Shown in pieces: positions 1-5,611 of a stretch of 8,635 nucleotides of DNA. Every line of letters begins with the position of its first letter. Position 1 is the first letter of the stretch. The position numbers were made by a program, and so were the translations under genes. The notes under the pieces were generated by a model that saw only the letters and a program-made list of their open reading frames with translations, was not told the origin of the DNA and did no database searches. Source of the stretch: DASUUI01 sp964577965. GTDB lineage: Bacteria; Gemmatimonadota; Gemmatimonadetes; Gemmatimonadales; Gemmatimonadaceae. Where the stretch lies: positions 1-8,635 of the forward strand of contig CAZOAT010000101.1 of NCBI GenBank assembly GCA_964577965.1, read 5' to 3'.

Positions 1-90
1 TGGTTCCTCATCAGCATGGCGCTCTATCCATGGAAGACACGGAGAGCGGTGCCTACAGCCATCCGGGTGGCGGAGAACATACCCGCCTGA
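1..90 (+). CDS. 3' end of a gene of unknown function (partial)
   Basis: Frame 1 is open from the first base to a TGA at 88-90. It reads WFLISMALYPWKTRRAVP followed by about a dozen more residues. The hydrophobic stretch followed by Trp and basic residues could be the last membrane helix and cytoplasmic tail of a small membrane protein. Only 29 residues are visible, so no family can be assigned. It runs in the same direction as the broken acetyltransferase that follows. Chance openness over 30 codons in GC-rich DNA is common, so confidence is modest. Confidence 0.35.
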   Translation, partial: WFLISMALYPWKTRRAVPTAIRVAENIPA

Positions 91-139
91 CGCGACGATG
101 AAGTGGATGCGTGCGGGCACGGTTTCCATGCACCCTGCT

Positions 140-516
140 ATGGTGAAGTGCCGCGTCGTTCACGGATTCGCCCCCGCCGGCAGGACCGCGATCGTAATGA
201 ACGACCAGGCGCTCGCGCGTACTCTCAACGTTGGCGCGTGGGATGATACTCGCTTGGTGGGAACATCCGGGTGCTGACGGACGGATACTTCTTCGCGAGG
301 ATTCCGGAGATCCTCGTCGATCCTGTGTACCAGCGCCGCGGTATCGGTCGCGAACTGATGAATCGTGGTCTGCAGCGTGCGCCCGGCGGGAAGGGCTTCT
401 TTGGCGCTCAGCCCCAATCCGTCGCCTTCTTCGAACGCATTGGCTGCGAGCGCACGCTGACGGGCTTCGTTGCACACTGGCCGCCTGGCGCAACCACAGG
501 TGTCGCAGCCACCTGA
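140..516 (+). pseudogene. GNAT family N-acetyltransferase, frameshifted
   Basis: GNAT enzymes transfer an acetyl group from acetyl-CoA to an amine of a small molecule or protein. Two frames together give one GNAT protein. Frame 2 (140-264) encodes a beta-strand region ending ALARTLNVGAWDDTRLVG. The frame starting at 265 continues with IRVLTDGYFFARIPEILVDP, then the acetyl-CoA motif A QRRGIGRELM, and ends with FFGAQPQSVAFFERIGCE and a Phe-Val tail, stopping at 514-516. One missing base around 263-265 restores a continuous reading (Thr-Ile-Arg-Val). A GTG at 271 could start a shorter ORF, but that product would lack the first strands of the fold. The N-terminus is also shorter than usual (about 125 residues in total against about 140-150), and no ribosome binding site stands out before 140. 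The start is therefore uncertain and an internal deletion is possible. The family call is strong. Real decay cannot be told apart from a sequencing error here. Confidence 0.75.
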
Positions 517-624
517 ATCCGGCGCGTTGATATGACTGGGCTGTTTGTCATGCTTGCGCTGCACGCCGGGACTTCGGAATCAGCGATGGCGCGATGACCG
601 TGCAGTCTACCCCCACTCCTCGGG

Positions 625-1245
625 GTGACGGAGGTGCTGCGAGCGTTGGATGACCCGCTGGCGTTCCCTGACCCCGCGCACCCAGCGTTCGGGTCCCTGC
701 TGCGGGAGACCGCGCTCGAGCTGCACGCCCACGGCCACGCGGACGCGGCTCGGCAGCTGCTCCGCAGGAACCTCGATTGGCACCTCGCGCAGGCCGCGGA
801 CGGGAAGCCGATGGGTGGCGGCCAGAACTGGCTCAACCGCCCGCCTGCCTCCTCGCCGTATTGGATCGCCGAAGCGTACTACCTGACCGGCAGCTGGGTC
901 GAGGCCGAGCAGCTTCTGCGCGCGCTCGCCATCGACCGGCCCGACGATGTACATATCCAGGGTCGGCTCGGCACCCTCGCCGCGCGCCGGGGCGACCGGG
1001 CCGAGGCGGAGCGGATCTCTGACTGGCTCGAGGCGCTGAAGCGGCCCTACCTGTTTGGCGAGCACACTTACTGGCGCGCGCGGATAGCCGCCCTGCTCGG
1101 CGAACGCGACGGCGCCGTCGCGCTGCTACGGGCTGCGTACTACACGGAGGGTAGGCAGTTCTGGATGCATCTGCACACCGAGCCGGATCTCGAGTCACTG
1201 CGCGGTTATCCAGCTTTCCGCGAGCTGCTCAGACCGATAGGGTGA
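625..1245 (+). CDS. TPR-repeat protein, probably an orphaned C-terminal domain
   Basis: The 206-residue product is almost entirely helical, with tetratricopeptide-like pairs: residues 24-55 (ALELHAHGHADAARQLL), 80-104 (AEAYYLTGSWVEAEQLL), 108-138 (LGTLAARRGDRAEAERI) and 148-170 (ARIAALLGERDGAVALL). TPRs act as protein-binding scaffolds. The ending, with a Leu-His-x-(E/D)-Pro-Asp-Leu-Glu segment, then RGYPAFRELLRP, is the ending I associate with long Ser/Thr protein kinases and CadC- or SARP-like regulators that carry C-terminal TPR arrays, especially in Gemmatimonadota-type genomes. No kinase or DNA-binding part is present. The frame is closed by TGA at 595-597, and the only start is a GTG at 625 without a clear Shine-Dalgarno. 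I infer a truncated remnant, or a stand-alone TPR protein with an unusual start. Codon use is normal for the window and there are no internal breaks. Confidence 0.7.
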   Translation: MTEVLRALDDPLAFPDPAHPAFGSLLRETALELHAHGHADAARQLLRRNLDWHLAQAADGKPMGGGQNWLNRPPASSPYWIAEAYYLTGSWVEAEQLLRALAIDRPDDVHIQGRLGTLAARRGDRAEAERISDWLEALKRPYLFGEHTYWRARIAALLGERDGAVALLRAAYYTEGRQFWMHLHTEPDLESLRGYPAFRELLRPIG

Positions 1246-1296
1246 CAAGCGGCGTGTTCAACGGCTCCGGCCACGAGAGGGTCGAGGACATCGATA

Positions 1297-1334
1297 GAGC
1301 CCGAGTGAGGTCACGATACGAGCGGCTCGGGCTC
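1297..1334. repeat. Perfect 9-bp inverted repeat between convergent genes
   Basis: GAGCCCGAG (1297-1305) and CTCGGGCTC (1326-1334) are exact reverse complements separated by 20 nt. The repeat lies 52 bp past the TPR gene stop, in the gap between two convergent genes. No T-run follows, so it is not a textbook intrinsic terminator. It could be an RNA-stabilising or terminating hairpin. Confidence 0.45.
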
Positions 1335-1357
1335 GGTCAGTTGTCGCCGGAGCGGTC

Positions 1358-1393
1358 GGGCAGTGCTACCAGGAATATCGGTGAGCACTGCCC
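1358..1393. terminator. Candidate bidirectional terminator hairpin (10-bp stem)
   Basis: GGGCAGTGCT (1358-1367) and AGCACTGCCC (1384-1393) form a perfect 10-bp stem with a 16-nt loop. It sits between the stop of the plus-strand TPR gene (1245) and the stop of the minus-strand lipoprotein gene (1472), where a shared terminator is expected. There is no U-tract on either side, so Rho-independent termination is not proven. It is the longest perfect inverted repeat I found in the window. Confidence 0.5.
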
Positions 1394-1471
1394 ACGCGCA
1401 GCGTAGTTGAAGTACCTGAGCGAACCTCTCAACGAAGTTCTCCAGTCAGATTACAGACGAGTCACGGGCCG

Positions 1472-1963
1472 CTATTGCTTCTGCCATGGCTTCACCGTCA
1501 GCACGAACGGTCGCCCGTCACAGCGGTCCTTGACAGCGGTCAAGCTCAACTCGTCGTTATCGAGCGACCAAGCGTAGACGGCTTGTGCCATCCCCGGTTC
1601 CTCCAAGCACGCGAGAACGCCACCGAGGTCGCGCATCACCAGGCGAGCGGGGTTCGAGGTGTATCGCCCCTCGACCACGACGTCACCATTCAGGCGCACG
1701 AAATAAGTGCGCGGGTCGTTGAGTACCAATTCCCAGTCGCCAGTCAGGAGGTCCACGATTTCGGGGGGAAAGAATGGCGGGAAATCTCCCGGATCGAGGG
1801 TCATCGCGTACGTCGCATGCGGGAGGCTCGGCGCTGCGCTGGCGGCGGCCGCGGACGCCGAGATCTCCGGCGCAACGATTCCCCGCTGCTCCACACACCC
1901 GCTCAGGAACAGGCTCGCGCCGGCGAGCATGATGACGGGCACTCGGTTGCTCTGGCTTTTCAT
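1472..1963 (-). CDS. Secreted lipoprotein with a lipocalin-like beta domain
   Basis: This 163-residue protein starts at ATG 1961-1963, preceded by an excellent Shine-Dalgarno (AAGGAGG about 7 nt upstream on the minus strand), which decides this start over longer in-frame alternatives. Residues 1-22 are a signal peptide (basic N-terminus, hydrophobic VIMLAGASLF) ending in lipobox LSGC, so Cys23 should be lipidated and the protein membrane-anchored. An Ala/Ser/Pro-rich linker (about 30-50) leads to a beta-rich domain (about 70-160). Its pattern is LTGDWELVLND, YFVRLNGDVVVEGRYT, YAWSLDNDELSLTAVKDRCD and VLTVKPW. This alternation of strands ending in Lys-Pro-Trp is typical of small lipocalin-like barrels in GC-rich bacteria. 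The two cysteines (119 and 148) could form a disulphide. Ligand and function are unknown. It is divergent from the ECF sigma gene, which could regulate it. Confidence 0.8.
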   Translation of the reverse strand: MKSQSNRVPVIMLAGASLFLSGCVEQRGIVAPEISASAAAASAAPSLPHATYAMTLDPGDFPPFFPPEIVDLLTGDWELVLNDPRTYFVRLNGDVVVEGRYTSNPARLVMRDLGGVLACLEEPGMAQAVYAWSLDNDELSLTAVKDRCDGRPFVLTVKPWQKQ

Positions 1964-2000
1964 TCGAGACCTCCTTGGTGTGTCATTGAACTCATTCGCC

Positions 2001-2062
2001 CCGGGACAGACACGATCCCGGCTGGCGTGTGGCCGGACCACGAGCCGGCATACACTTGTCAA
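2001..2062 (-). promoter_or_regulatory. Divergent control region: -35-like hexamer and two inverted repeats
   Basis: The 211 bp between the lipoprotein start (1963) and the sigma factor start (2175) must carry both promoters. On the minus strand a perfect TTGACA lies at 2062-2057, but no convincing -10 follows at 16-18 bp. Two inverted repeats lie downstream of it on that strand: GCCGG/CCGGC (2032-2036 and 2045-2049) and CCGGGA/TCCCGG (2001-2006 and 2016-2021). Both would be in the 5' leader if transcription starts near here. They could be operators or leader hairpins. I see no clear plus-strand promoter for the sigma gene. Confidence 0.3.
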
Positions 2063-2174
2063 CGCGCCGAACGCTGAGAAAACCCGACATCGCCTCTCGT
2101 CCTCCCACGTTGCAGACTGAATCCGCAGCTGCCACCTTGCGGTTTGGCCGGTGACGAGGTCCGCGATTCGCAGC

Positions 2175-2750
2175 ATGGAAACGTCCCCTCCTGACGAAAT
2201 CACGGGGCTGATCATCGAGGCCCGCCGCGGCAGCCACGACGCTCTCGACCGCCTCTTGCCGCTCGTCTACGAGGAGCTGCGCCGCATCGCGCACAGGGCG
2301 CTCCTGCGCGAGCGGGAGAGTCACACGGTGAGCACCACCGCGCTGGTGCACGAGGCCTACCTTAAGCTGGTGGACCAGGACCGCGCCAGTTGGAATGATC
2401 GCGTCCACTTCCTGGCCATTGCCGCTACAGCGATGCGCCGCATTCTGGTGGACTACGCCCGCCGGCAAAAGCGGCTGAAGCGGGGAGGAGAGCGGCGGCC
2501 GGTACCGCTCGACGACGTCATGCTCGTAGCCGACCAGCGCGCTGATACGCTGCTCGCCCTGGACGAGGCGCTCACGGGCCTGGGCGCGCTGAATGAGCGG
2601 CTGAGCCGGGTGGTGGAGTGCCGCTTCTTCGCGGGGCTGACGACCGAGGAGACGGCGGCGGCGCTGCAGGTGACCACCCGCACGGTCGAGCGCGACTGGC
2701 AGAAGGCCCGCGCCTGGCTCTACACCCAGCTTCGGGACCAGGTCACCTAG
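2175..2750 (+). CDS. ECF-type RNA polymerase sigma factor, TIGR02999-like
   Basis: The 191-residue protein directs RNA polymerase to a subset of promoters. Sigma region 2 spans about residues 10-98 (YEELRRIAHRAL, STTALVHEAYLKLVD, then FLAIAATAMRRILVDYARR), followed by the basic KRLKRGG linker typical of the TIGR02999 family. Sigma region 4 spans about 128-187, with a helix-turn-helix in GLTTEETAAALQVTTRTVER and the recognition tail DWQKARAWL. Length matches the family (about 185-200). I chose ATG 2175 because the homologous N-terminus begins shortly before Glu-Ile-Thr; GTG 2151 adds only eight residues. Neither start has a strong Shine-Dalgarno. No anti-sigma gene is adjacent. In Planctomycetota, Acidobacteriota and Gemmatimonadota such factors often neighbour Ser/Thr kinases; here the downstream neighbour is a convergent toxin gene. 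The divergent lipoprotein is a possible target. Confidence 0.92.
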   Translation: METSPPDEITGLIIEARRGSHDALDRLLPLVYEELRRIAHRALLRERESHTVSTTALVHEAYLKLVDQDRASWNDRVHFLAIAATAMRRILVDYARRQKRLKRGGERRPVPLDDVMLVADQRADTLLALDEALTGLGALNERLSRVVECRFFAGLTTEETAAALQVTTRTVERDWQKARAWLYTQLRDQVT

Positions 2751-2778
2751 GCGAGCCACAGGGCACCTAGGCGAGCCA
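2744..2778. repeat. Tandem duplication spanning the sigma factor stop codon
   Basis: CACCTAGGCGAGCCA occurs at 2744-2758 and again at 2764-2778, a 15-bp identity with 20-bp period. The first copy contains the last Thr codon bases and the TAG stop of the sigma gene. The second copy lies in the 84-bp gap before the convergent toxin gene. It looks like a small slippage duplication and leaves the protein unchanged. Confidence 0.85.
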
Positions 2779-2834
2779 ACCGAGAGGCTCAGCCCCTTGC
2801 GCACTGTCAGCCTGCACTGCAGCGACGTACGGGT

Positions 2835-3227
2835 TCAGGTGTCATGCTCGAGACGATTTCGGACATAAGCAGCTACAGTACTATCGTCCGCTTGTGCGGT
2901 AGCGACGGCCATGGTCAAGGCGTAGAGCTCAGGACCCGGCGCGTGCAGCGCCGCACCATTCACAGCCAGAAAAACAAGCGCACAAGCAAGGCCTGTGCGC
3001 TTATTGCCGTCATTGAAGCCTTGGCTTCTTGCGAACCCAACCCAGTACGCTGCGGCTAGATCCGGAAGATCGAGCGACGAGTCATATGCCCAGCGGTGCA
3101 TCGCCCGGCTGAGCGCCGAGAGTACGACGTTTTTGTCGAGCACACCGTGAGTGCCTCCGTAGCGTTCGATCTGTTGCGCGTGAATTGCGAGTAGGGTAGG
3201 CTCGGTAATCCAGCGCGGCTCTTCCAT
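2835..3227 (-). CDS. doc: Doc/Fic-type toxin with catalytic His replaced by Gln
   Basis: The 130-residue product has the length and order of death-on-curing (Doc) toxins: an N-terminal PRWITEPTLLAIHAQQIERY, the YGGTHGVLDKNVVLSAL segment, the LPDLAAAYWVGFARS helix, and the Fic loop at 69-79. Doc proteins are Fic-fold kinases that phosphorylate EF-Tu and halt translation. The family loop is H-x-F-x-(D/N)-(G/A)-N-K-R; here it reads QGFNDGNKRTG. The catalytic His is therefore Gln69 (codon CAA, minus strand 3023-3021), one base away from either His codon, while Phe71, Asp73, Asn75, Lys76 and Arg77 are kept. This predicts loss of kinase activity, though nucleotide binding may remain. The ATG lies 13 bp after the antitoxin stop with no strong Shine-Dalgarno, suggesting translational coupling. 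The family call is strong; the effect on activity is inference from known Fic/Doc His mutants. Confidence 0.9.
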   Translation of the reverse strand: MEEPRWITEPTLLAIHAQQIERYGGTHGVLDKNVVLSALSRAMHRWAYDSSLDLPDLAAAYWVGFARSQGFNDGNKRTGLACALVFLAVNGAALHAPGPELYALTMAVATAQADDSTVAAYVRNRLEHDT

Positions 3228-3240
3228 CAGGGGTTCGCGG

Positions 3241-3474
3241 TTACTTGGCTAAAGCACGAAAGACGGTGTCGTACTCGGTCATGATCTGCTCATGCGCCTC
3301 GAGAGCTGCCGCCATTTCAGGCGTATGCGGTACAACACGAAAGCCACCCATCCCGTCCTCGATCCACTGGAGTTCCTGTCCCGGCGGAATAGCCAGCCGC
3401 CGCACGACCTCGGCAGGTAGCGTAGTCACCACCGATGCCCCCTGGGCCCGGGTCTTACTGATAAGCGTTGGCAT
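3241..3474 (-). CDS. AbrB/MazE-type antitoxin of the Doc pair
   Basis: This 77-residue protein has a SpoVT/AbrB-type swapped-hairpin DNA-binding domain at residues 4-50 (KTRAQGASVVTTLPAEVVRR, then LAIPPGQELQWIEDG and FRVVP). A helical tail follows (about 52-77: MAAALEAHEQIMTEYDTVFR), which should wrap the toxin. The order, antitoxin first and toxin 13 bp downstream, is standard for type II toxin-antitoxin operons, and AbrB-type partners of Doc are known beside the better known Phd. The start at ATG 3474 is supported by an AAGGA Shine-Dalgarno with 7-nt spacing and by the conserved N-terminus. It probably represses its own operon through the palindrome just upstream. Nothing in the reading frame looks damaged, in contrast with the altered toxin. 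Confidence 0.88.
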   Translation of the reverse strand: MPTLISKTRAQGASVVTTLPAEVVRRLAIPPGQELQWIEDGMGGFRVVPHTPEMAAALEAHEQIMTEYDTVFRALAK

Positions 3475-3505
3475 GATCGGATCCTTGTAAAACGTCGAAG
3501 CAGTA

Positions 3506-3523
3506 GGTACTTAGAGAAGTACC
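3506..3523 (-). promoter_or_regulatory. Palindromic operator candidate of the toxin-antitoxin operon
   Basis: GGTACTT-AGAG-AAGTACC is a perfect 7-bp inverted repeat with a 4-bp centre. It lies 31 bp upstream of the antitoxin ATG in an AT-rich patch (about 3481-3560) that stands out from the GC-rich surroundings. AbrB-type antitoxins bind palindromes of this kind to autorepress. A TTGAGT hexamer on the minus strand (3540-3535) could be a -35 element, but the -10 at the right distance is poor, so the core promoter is unassigned. Confidence 0.6.
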
Positions 3524-3528
3524 ACTTT

Positions 3529-3560
3529 TGTAACACTCAATCTATGTTACTTTAGTTACA
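3529..3560 (-). promoter_or_regulatory. GTAAC repeat cluster upstream of the toxin-antitoxin operon
   Basis: TGTAAC (3529-3534) is inverted relative to GTTACA (3555-3560), with a third GTTAC at 3546-3550 exactly 9 bp before the last. The three pentamers within 32 bp of AT-rich DNA may be a second binding site for the antitoxin or part of an upstream promoter element. The evidence is the repetition alone. Confidence 0.4.
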
Positions 3561-3654
3561 CTGGCAAGACTCCATTGTGCCTCCAGAAGTCACTCGGCGA
3601 ACAGGCTGCCAGGTGGATTGGGGGCTGACGGTGCACTCCCTGAACAGCTCGTTG

Positions 3655-3669
3655 CACTCGCATCGAGTG
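3655..3669. repeat. Short palindrome upstream of the DUF3224 gene
   Basis: CACTCG-CAT-CGAGTG is a perfect 6-bp inverted repeat with a 3-nt centre. A run of six T residues follows at 3695-3700, but 25 nt away, too far for an intrinsic terminator. It lies 78 bp before the DUF3224 start and could be an operator. Otherwise 3561-3746 holds nothing recognisable. Confidence 0.3.
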
Positions 3670-3746
3670 AATCCGATCGCAGCTGGTCGCCCAATTTTTT
3701 CGATCGCCCGAGCACCTGTTTGCACCCACCCGGGAAGGGCCACATC

Positions 3747-4154
3747 ATGAAGAAAAGCGCAAGTGCCCGGTTCGCCATCAAGAGCTGGGATGAGAAGCCG
3801 TACAGTGAGGGTTCGGACCGGCCAAAGCTCAGTCGGGCCAGCGTCACAAAGACCTACACTGGCGATATCGAGGGTGAGGGTCAGGTCGAGTACCTCATGA
3901 TGTACCGGAGCGACGGCTCGGCTGCCTTCGTGGGTCTCGAACTGGTCGATGGACGAATCGACGGCAGGACCGGCACCTTCGTCCTTCAGCGGACTGGCAT
4001 CTTCGAAGGCGGGCTGGCGAAAGAGTCCTATTCCGTCATCCCGGGCTCAGCGACCGCGGACCTGAAGGGGCTCGCCGGCGAGGGCAGCTCCGCCGTTGGG
4101 CATGGCATGGAGCACCCTTTCACGCTGAGCTATGAGCTGGTCCAGCAGATGTGA
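3747..4154 (+). CDS. DUF3224 family protein
   Basis: The 135-residue product matches the DUF3224 pattern throughout: ARFAIKSWDEKPYSEG at the start, ASVTKTYTGDIEGEGQVEYL, MMYRSDGSAAFVGLELVDGR, GRTGTFVLQRTGIFEGGLAK and SVIPGSATADLKGLAGEGS. This is a small all-beta protein, probably an allene-oxide-cyclase-like barrel. No biochemical role is established. There is no signal peptide, so it should be cytoplasmic. ATG 3747 is chosen because it is the family start (Met-Lys-Lys, then the Trp-Asp-Glu strand); an upstream in-frame ATG at 3618 adds residues unlike the family. A weak GAAGGG lies 8 nt upstream. Length is normal for the family. It has its own gap on both sides and no evident operon partner. 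Confidence 0.9.
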   Translation: MKKSASARFAIKSWDEKPYSEGSDRPKLSRASVTKTYTGDIEGEGQVEYLMMYRSDGSAAFVGLELVDGRIDGRTGTFVLQRTGIFEGGLAKESYSVIPGSATADLKGLAGEGSSAVGHGMEHPFTLSYELVQQM

Positions 4155-4227
4155 GCGCCGCGCTGTTTACCATCATGTGACCGCCTGGAGCACATACCGG
4201 GTTCGCGTGTCGTAGGAGGGTATTTCC

Positions 4228-4572
4228 ATGCTATGTCGGCTGGCATTCGCCGCGGCAATATCGGTGTCGCTTTCCGCGTGCGAGCTGGTTACGGAGGCAT
4301 GCACGAGAGAACTGGGCTTCGTCGTGAATCCTGCTGATGCGACGATTCAGGTGGGACAGACTATCCAGGTCGCCGCTCACGGGACCTCGTGCGGAGGCAG
4401 CGAGGTCATCGCGTTCGACGTGCAGTGGGAGTCGTCTGATTCAGCCGTGATTCGGGTCGAGCCCGACGGCAAGGTGACCGGACTCTCGGAAGGCAGCGCG
4501 CTCGCGATCGGTGTCGACCGGGGCCCTTATGCCGGGGGTCCGTTCAAGGTGTCAGTGGAAGTCGTGGAGTAG
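4228..4572 (+). CDS. Small lipoprotein with a bacterial Ig-like (BIG2) domain
   Basis: The 114-residue product has a signal peptide (residues 1-17, hydrophobic LAFAAAISVSL) ending in lipobox LSAC, so Cys18 is the lipidation site. Residues 31-112 read as a single BIG2-type Ig-like domain: FVVNPADATIQVGQTIQVAA, the WESSDSAVIRVEPDGKVTGL strand pair and a closing ALAIGV strand. Such domains are surface-exposed binding or spacing modules. Cys25 and Cys55 could form a disulphide. The start has a strong Shine-Dalgarno (AGGAGG, about 8 nt before ATG 4228). Many BIG2 proteins carry several repeats, and this single-domain form is common in Gemmatimonadota-type genomes. Partner and function are unknown. 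Confidence 0.85.
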   Translation: MLCRLAFAAAISVSLSACELVTEACTRELGFVVNPADATIQVGQTIQVAAHGTSCGGSEVIAFDVQWESSDSAVIRVEPDGKVTGLSEGSALAIGVDRGPYAGGPFKVSVEVVE

Positions 4573-4589
4573 GCTCCAGCGGAGCGCTG
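4573..4589. terminator. Weak hairpin just after the Ig-like lipoprotein gene
   Basis: GCTCC-AGC-GGAGC (4573-4585) begins right after the TAG stop, and an overlapping CAGCG-GAG-CGCTG (4577-4589) could form instead. Stems are only 5 bp and no T-run follows. The position between convergent genes is right for a terminator, but the signal is weak. Confidence 0.3.
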
Positions 4590-4662
4590 TTCCGGGCTCA
4601 GGCGGTGCGGACGCCGGGGCGCTGCGCAGAATGCGACGGGCGGGGTCACTCCTGCGCGCCTG

Positions 4663-5193
4663 TCACCACCCCTGGCGATCCGCGTGCTCGACTGTCGTGG
4701 TCTTCGGCAGCATGAACTCCAGCGCGCCGAACATGCCGTACATGAGCTTGGTTTTCACGTCGATGTCGCCGGTCTCCAGTTCGCGCTTGAGCAGGCGCAG
4801 GATGTTCCCCCAGGTGCCCTGCACGCTCCGGTACGACTTCATCCCTTCCGTCCAGCGGCTGTGCGTGAGCGTCACACGGCAACCGCCGCCGGGCAGCTCC
4901 GACAGCTCCCACGTCACCAGCGTGAAGGGCTCTGCATTCATGGTGAACTTCCACGTGTGCGAGAACTTCCGCGGCGGGTCCAGCTCCACGATCTCGCCGA
5001 CGACGAAAATGCGCTTTCTGCTGGGGCTGTAGTAGCGCAGCTTTGCGCCCGGCGTCATCGAGGATTCCAGCACGGTGTTGTTGACCGCGCGCTGGATGGC
5101 ACCGGTCTTGGTGATCTCGCGCCACACCCGGTCTATCGGCGCGTTGATCTCGATGGACAGCACCTGATCGGGGAGCGGCTTCGGATCCATCAT
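4663..5193 (-). CDS. SRPBCC/AHSA1-family protein
   Basis: The 176-residue product has the START/Bet v1-like helix-grip fold. It opens with VLSIEINAPIDRVWREITK, a signature of AHSA1-type SRPBCC proteins. The family's strands follow: GAKLRYYSPSRKRIFVVGEI, VELDPPRKFSHTWKF, TLVTWELSELPGGGCRVTLT and the HSRWTEGMKSYRSVQGTWGN helix. The last 30 or so residues extend beyond the core. These proteins bind hydrophobic small molecules, and some resemble the Hsp90 co-chaperone Aha1; the ligand cannot be read from sequence. It follows an ArsR-type regulator by 23 bp on the same strand, a very common bacterial pairing in which the regulator controls the SRPBCC gene. ATG 5193 is chosen (tandem ATG at 5190; GTG 5202 is an alternative). 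No strong Shine-Dalgarno is present. The open frame running on into the regulator gene is a shadow. Confidence 0.9.
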   Translation of the reverse strand: MMDPKPLPDQVLSIEINAPIDRVWREITKTGAIQRAVNNTVLESSMTPGAKLRYYSPSRKRIFVVGEIVELDPPRKFSHTWKFTMNAEPFTLVTWELSELPGGGCRVTLTHSRWTEGMKSYRSVQGTWGNILRLLKRELETGDIDVKTKLMYGMFGALEFMLPKTTTVEHADRQGW

Positions 5194-5216
5194 GGGAGTC
5201 ACCGTTGGTGGTGTGG

Positions 5217-5609
5217 TCAGCCGCTGCGCAAACGTCCCACATCGTCTTCGCGTTCCATCTGCGACTTGAGAGACACGAGCGCTTCCGTCCAGGGTTCCTG
5301 GTAGCGACTCACCCAGCGCTCGTAGATCCGCCGGATGGGCACCGGATTCAGGTAATTGAGACGCACGCGCCCCTGACGCCGGGCGATGACGAGGTCGGCC
5401 TGCACGAGCACGCCCAGGTGCTGCATGACGGCAAAGCGGGAGAGCGCCGGGAAGTACTCCGCCAGCTCGCCCGTGGAGCGCGGCCCGTCGCGCAGCAGGT
5501 CCAGCATGCGCCGCCGGGTTCCGCTGGCCAGCGCGCGCCACACCGTCTCCAGCGCGTCTACGCCGTCATGCGCGTCTGGTCCTGTCGCCCGCCTCCGTCT
5601 CCTCGCCAT
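5217..5609 (-). CDS. ArsR-type winged-helix transcriptional regulator
   Basis: The 130-residue protein has a basic N-terminus (RRRRR) and a winged-helix domain at about 19-95. The first helix is VWRALASGTRRRMLDLLRDG, the helix-turn-helix is STGELAEYFPALSRFAVMQH, and the wing is LVIARRQGRVRLNYLNP. The Leu-Gly-Val-Leu ending of the recognition region fits the ArsR/PadR-like group usually found before SRPBCC genes, not metal sensors: no metal-binding Cys motif is present. The tail WVSRYQEPWTEALVSLKSQM is a dimerisation helix typical of that group. It should repress its own operon through the palindrome overlapping the -10. ATG 5609 is chosen because it sits 8 nt after a good -10 and begins the family domain; the upstream in-frame extension to 5687 would lie across the promoter. 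Confidence 0.92.
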   Translation of the reverse strand: MARRRRRATGPDAHDGVDALETVWRALASGTRRRMLDLLRDGPRSTGELAEYFPALSRFAVMQHLGVLVQADLVIARRQGRVRLNYLNPVPIRRIYERWVSRYQEPWTEALVSLKSQMEREDDVGRLRSG

Positions 5610-5611
5610 AG

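Noticed and set aside
1992..2804. A 270-aa open frame opposite the ECF sigma gene.
   Set aside because: It is a shadow of the sigma gene in GC-rich DNA; it contains no recognisable domain, whereas the plus strand has both sigma regions.
3618..3746. Longer N-terminus for the DUF3224 protein starting at ATG 3618.
   Set aside because: The extra 43 residues do not look like protein of this family and cover the palindrome and T-run; ATG 3747 matches the usual family start.
5194..5541. In-frame upstream extension of the SRPBCC ORF (292 aa in total).
   Set aside because: It runs through the antisense-free but already used arsR coding region in another frame, has low-complexity Arg/Ala/Gly content, and the family N-terminus begins at 5193.
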